Assembly: GCA_934477985.1 (NCBI GenBank)
Contig: CAKSOR010000100.1
Location: forward strand, 1-8,259
Reading direction: 5' to 3'
Source: an uncultured Eubacteriales bacterium
GTDB lineage: Bacteria > Bacillota > Clostridia > Oscillospirales > CAG-272
Length of the DNA: 8,259 nucleotides
In this document: piece after piece, positions 7,356 to 8,259 of the stretch
How positions within the stretch are numbered: position 1 is the stretch's first letter
How the letters are laid out: every line of letters begins with the position of its first letter
Notes under the pieces: model-generated
What the model saw: only the letters and a program-made list of their open reading frames with translations
What the model was told of the DNA's origin: nothing
Database searches by the model: none
Position numbers and translations under genes: made by a program

Positions 7356-8259
7356 ATGCGAAAGATACTTTCCTTTGACAATGATTGGCGGTACCACGCC
7401 GAAGTCCCGGGCGAGTCTGTCCAGCCGGACGGCTACGGCGCGATGTACGTCAGCGCGAAGACAGAGCGCGTCAAATGCGGTCCGGGCGCTTACAAGCACT
7501 TCGACACCGAGAATTCCTGGAATTTCGACGGCGAAATACCGAACGAGAAATGGAAGAATGTCACGCTTCCGCACGATTACATAATCACCCAGACTCCCGA
7601 CCGCGACCGCGGAGCGCCGACCGGATTTGTGAACTGCCACAACGCCTGGTACAGAAAGCACTTCAGGGTCACCGAGGACATGCGCGGCAAGCGGATAACT
7701 CTGCTCTTCGACGCGATAAGCGGCAACAGCACGATCTATCTGAACGGCTGTCTGATCAGATACAATCATTGCGCCTACACGCCGGTCGAGGCTGATATCA
7801 CAGATTACGTTTATTTCGACCGCGAGAACGTCGTCGCGGTGTACATCGACATGAGCCTTATCGAGGGTTGGTGGTATCGCGGCGCGGGAATCTACCGCCA
7901 TGTGAAGATGATCGTCACCGACAAGGTCTGCGTCGACCTTTACGGAGACTATGTCAACCCGGTCTGTGAGAACGGCAGGTGGCGGCTCGATGTCACAACG
8001 ACCGTGCGCAACGATGACTACGAGGACGCCGAAGTGAAGCTTGTACACCATATTGTCGACAAGAATAACACCGAACGCGCGGTCTTCGATGCGACCGGAA
8101 AGACAGCGGCGCGGACGCTTCAGGATGTCAGCGTCTCCGAGCCATTCGGGAATCCTGAGCTCTGGGACATCGACTCGCCGGTGCTCTACACGCTCTTCAC
8201 CGAGGTTATCAGAAACGGAAAGGTTGTCGACACATATAAAACGACATTCGGCTTCCGGA
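7356..8259 (+). CDS. Glycoside hydrolase family 2 protein (beta-galactosidase/beta-glucuronidase type), 3'-partial
   Basis: An uninterrupted frame of 301 codons starts at ATG 7356 and runs off the window end with no stop. Residues about 66-189 look like the GH2 sugar-binding jelly-roll domain: LPHDYIITQ (71-79), NAWYRKHFRV (96-105), DAISGNSTIYLNG (119-131) and GWWYRGAGIYRHV (171-183) match positions conserved in the family. Residues about 195-301 fit the following immunoglobulin-like GH2 domain, up to the TFGFR that commonly leads into the catalytic barrel. The TIM barrel with its two catalytic glutamates lies beyond the window, so the substrate (beta-galactoside, beta-glucuronide or other) cannot be decided. 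The N terminus, MRKILSFDNDWRYH, is not a signal peptide, so the enzyme should be cytoplasmic and act on imported oligosaccharides. Expression is likely strong from the consensus promoter just upstream. Family assignment is firm, specificity is not. Confidence 0.92.
   Translation, partial: MRKILSFDNDWRYHAEVPGESVQPDGYGAMYVSAKTERVKCGPGAYKHFDTENSWNFDGEIPNEKWKNVTLPHDYIITQTPDRDRGAPTGFVNCHNAWYRKHFRVTEDMRGKRITLLFDAISGNSTIYLNGCLIRYNHCAYTPVEADITDYVYFDRENVVAVYIDMSLIEGWWYRGAGIYRHVKMIVTDKVCVDLYGDYVNPVCENGRWRLDVTTTVRNDDYEDAEVKLVHHIVDKNNTERAVFDATGKTAARTLQDVSVSEPFGNPELWDIDSPVLYTLFTEVIRNGKVVDTYKTTFGFR

Noticed and set aside
7245..8051. Minus-strand frame of 268 codons over the GH2 gene
   Set aside because: The plus-strand frame has a perfect promoter, a ribosome binding site and GH2 motifs; the minus frame is a shadow.

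Overview
The window reads as chromosomal DNA from an anaerobic, Gram-positive-type bacterium, most likely an uncultured gut Clostridia lineage (an inference). The reasons are a giant surface protein ending in three S-layer homology (SLH) domains, a hybrid cluster protein whose N-terminal cysteines resemble the strict-anaerobe class, strong AGGAGG/AAGGAG-type ribosome binding sites, and a moderately high GC content with codons favouring C or G in third position.

Layout. Positions 1-5039 (+) hold the 3' part of one very large surface-protein gene whose start lies upstream of the window. Positions 5102-6670 (-) hold a complete hcp gene (hybrid cluster protein) that converges on it; the two share a bidirectional terminator hairpin at 5057-5104. 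Positions 6671-7355 form a long region between the divergent hcp and GH2 genes. It contains two adjacent inverted repeats in the hcp leader, a 21-bp perfect palindrome at 6860-6880, a decayed unrecognised coding sequence (about 6795-7262) with a probable frameshift and an in-frame stop, and a full-consensus promoter with extended -10 at 7297-7325. Positions 7356-8259 (+) are the 5' part of a glycoside hydrolase family 2 gene that runs off the window.

Functionally the three genes look independent. One is a wall-attached multidomain protein, one a cytoplasmic nitrosative-stress enzyme, and one a cytoplasmic glycosidase. The most interesting element is in the surface protein: a squalene-cyclase-type alpha/alpha toroid followed by a DUF4430 beta domain. 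That is the same two-domain logic as animal intrinsic factor and transcobalamin, here placed on a stalk of GLUG and bacterial Ig-like modules and anchored by SLH domains. A role in capturing corrinoid or another small ligand is a hypothesis only. No CRISPR array, tRNA, rRNA or insertion sequence was seen.
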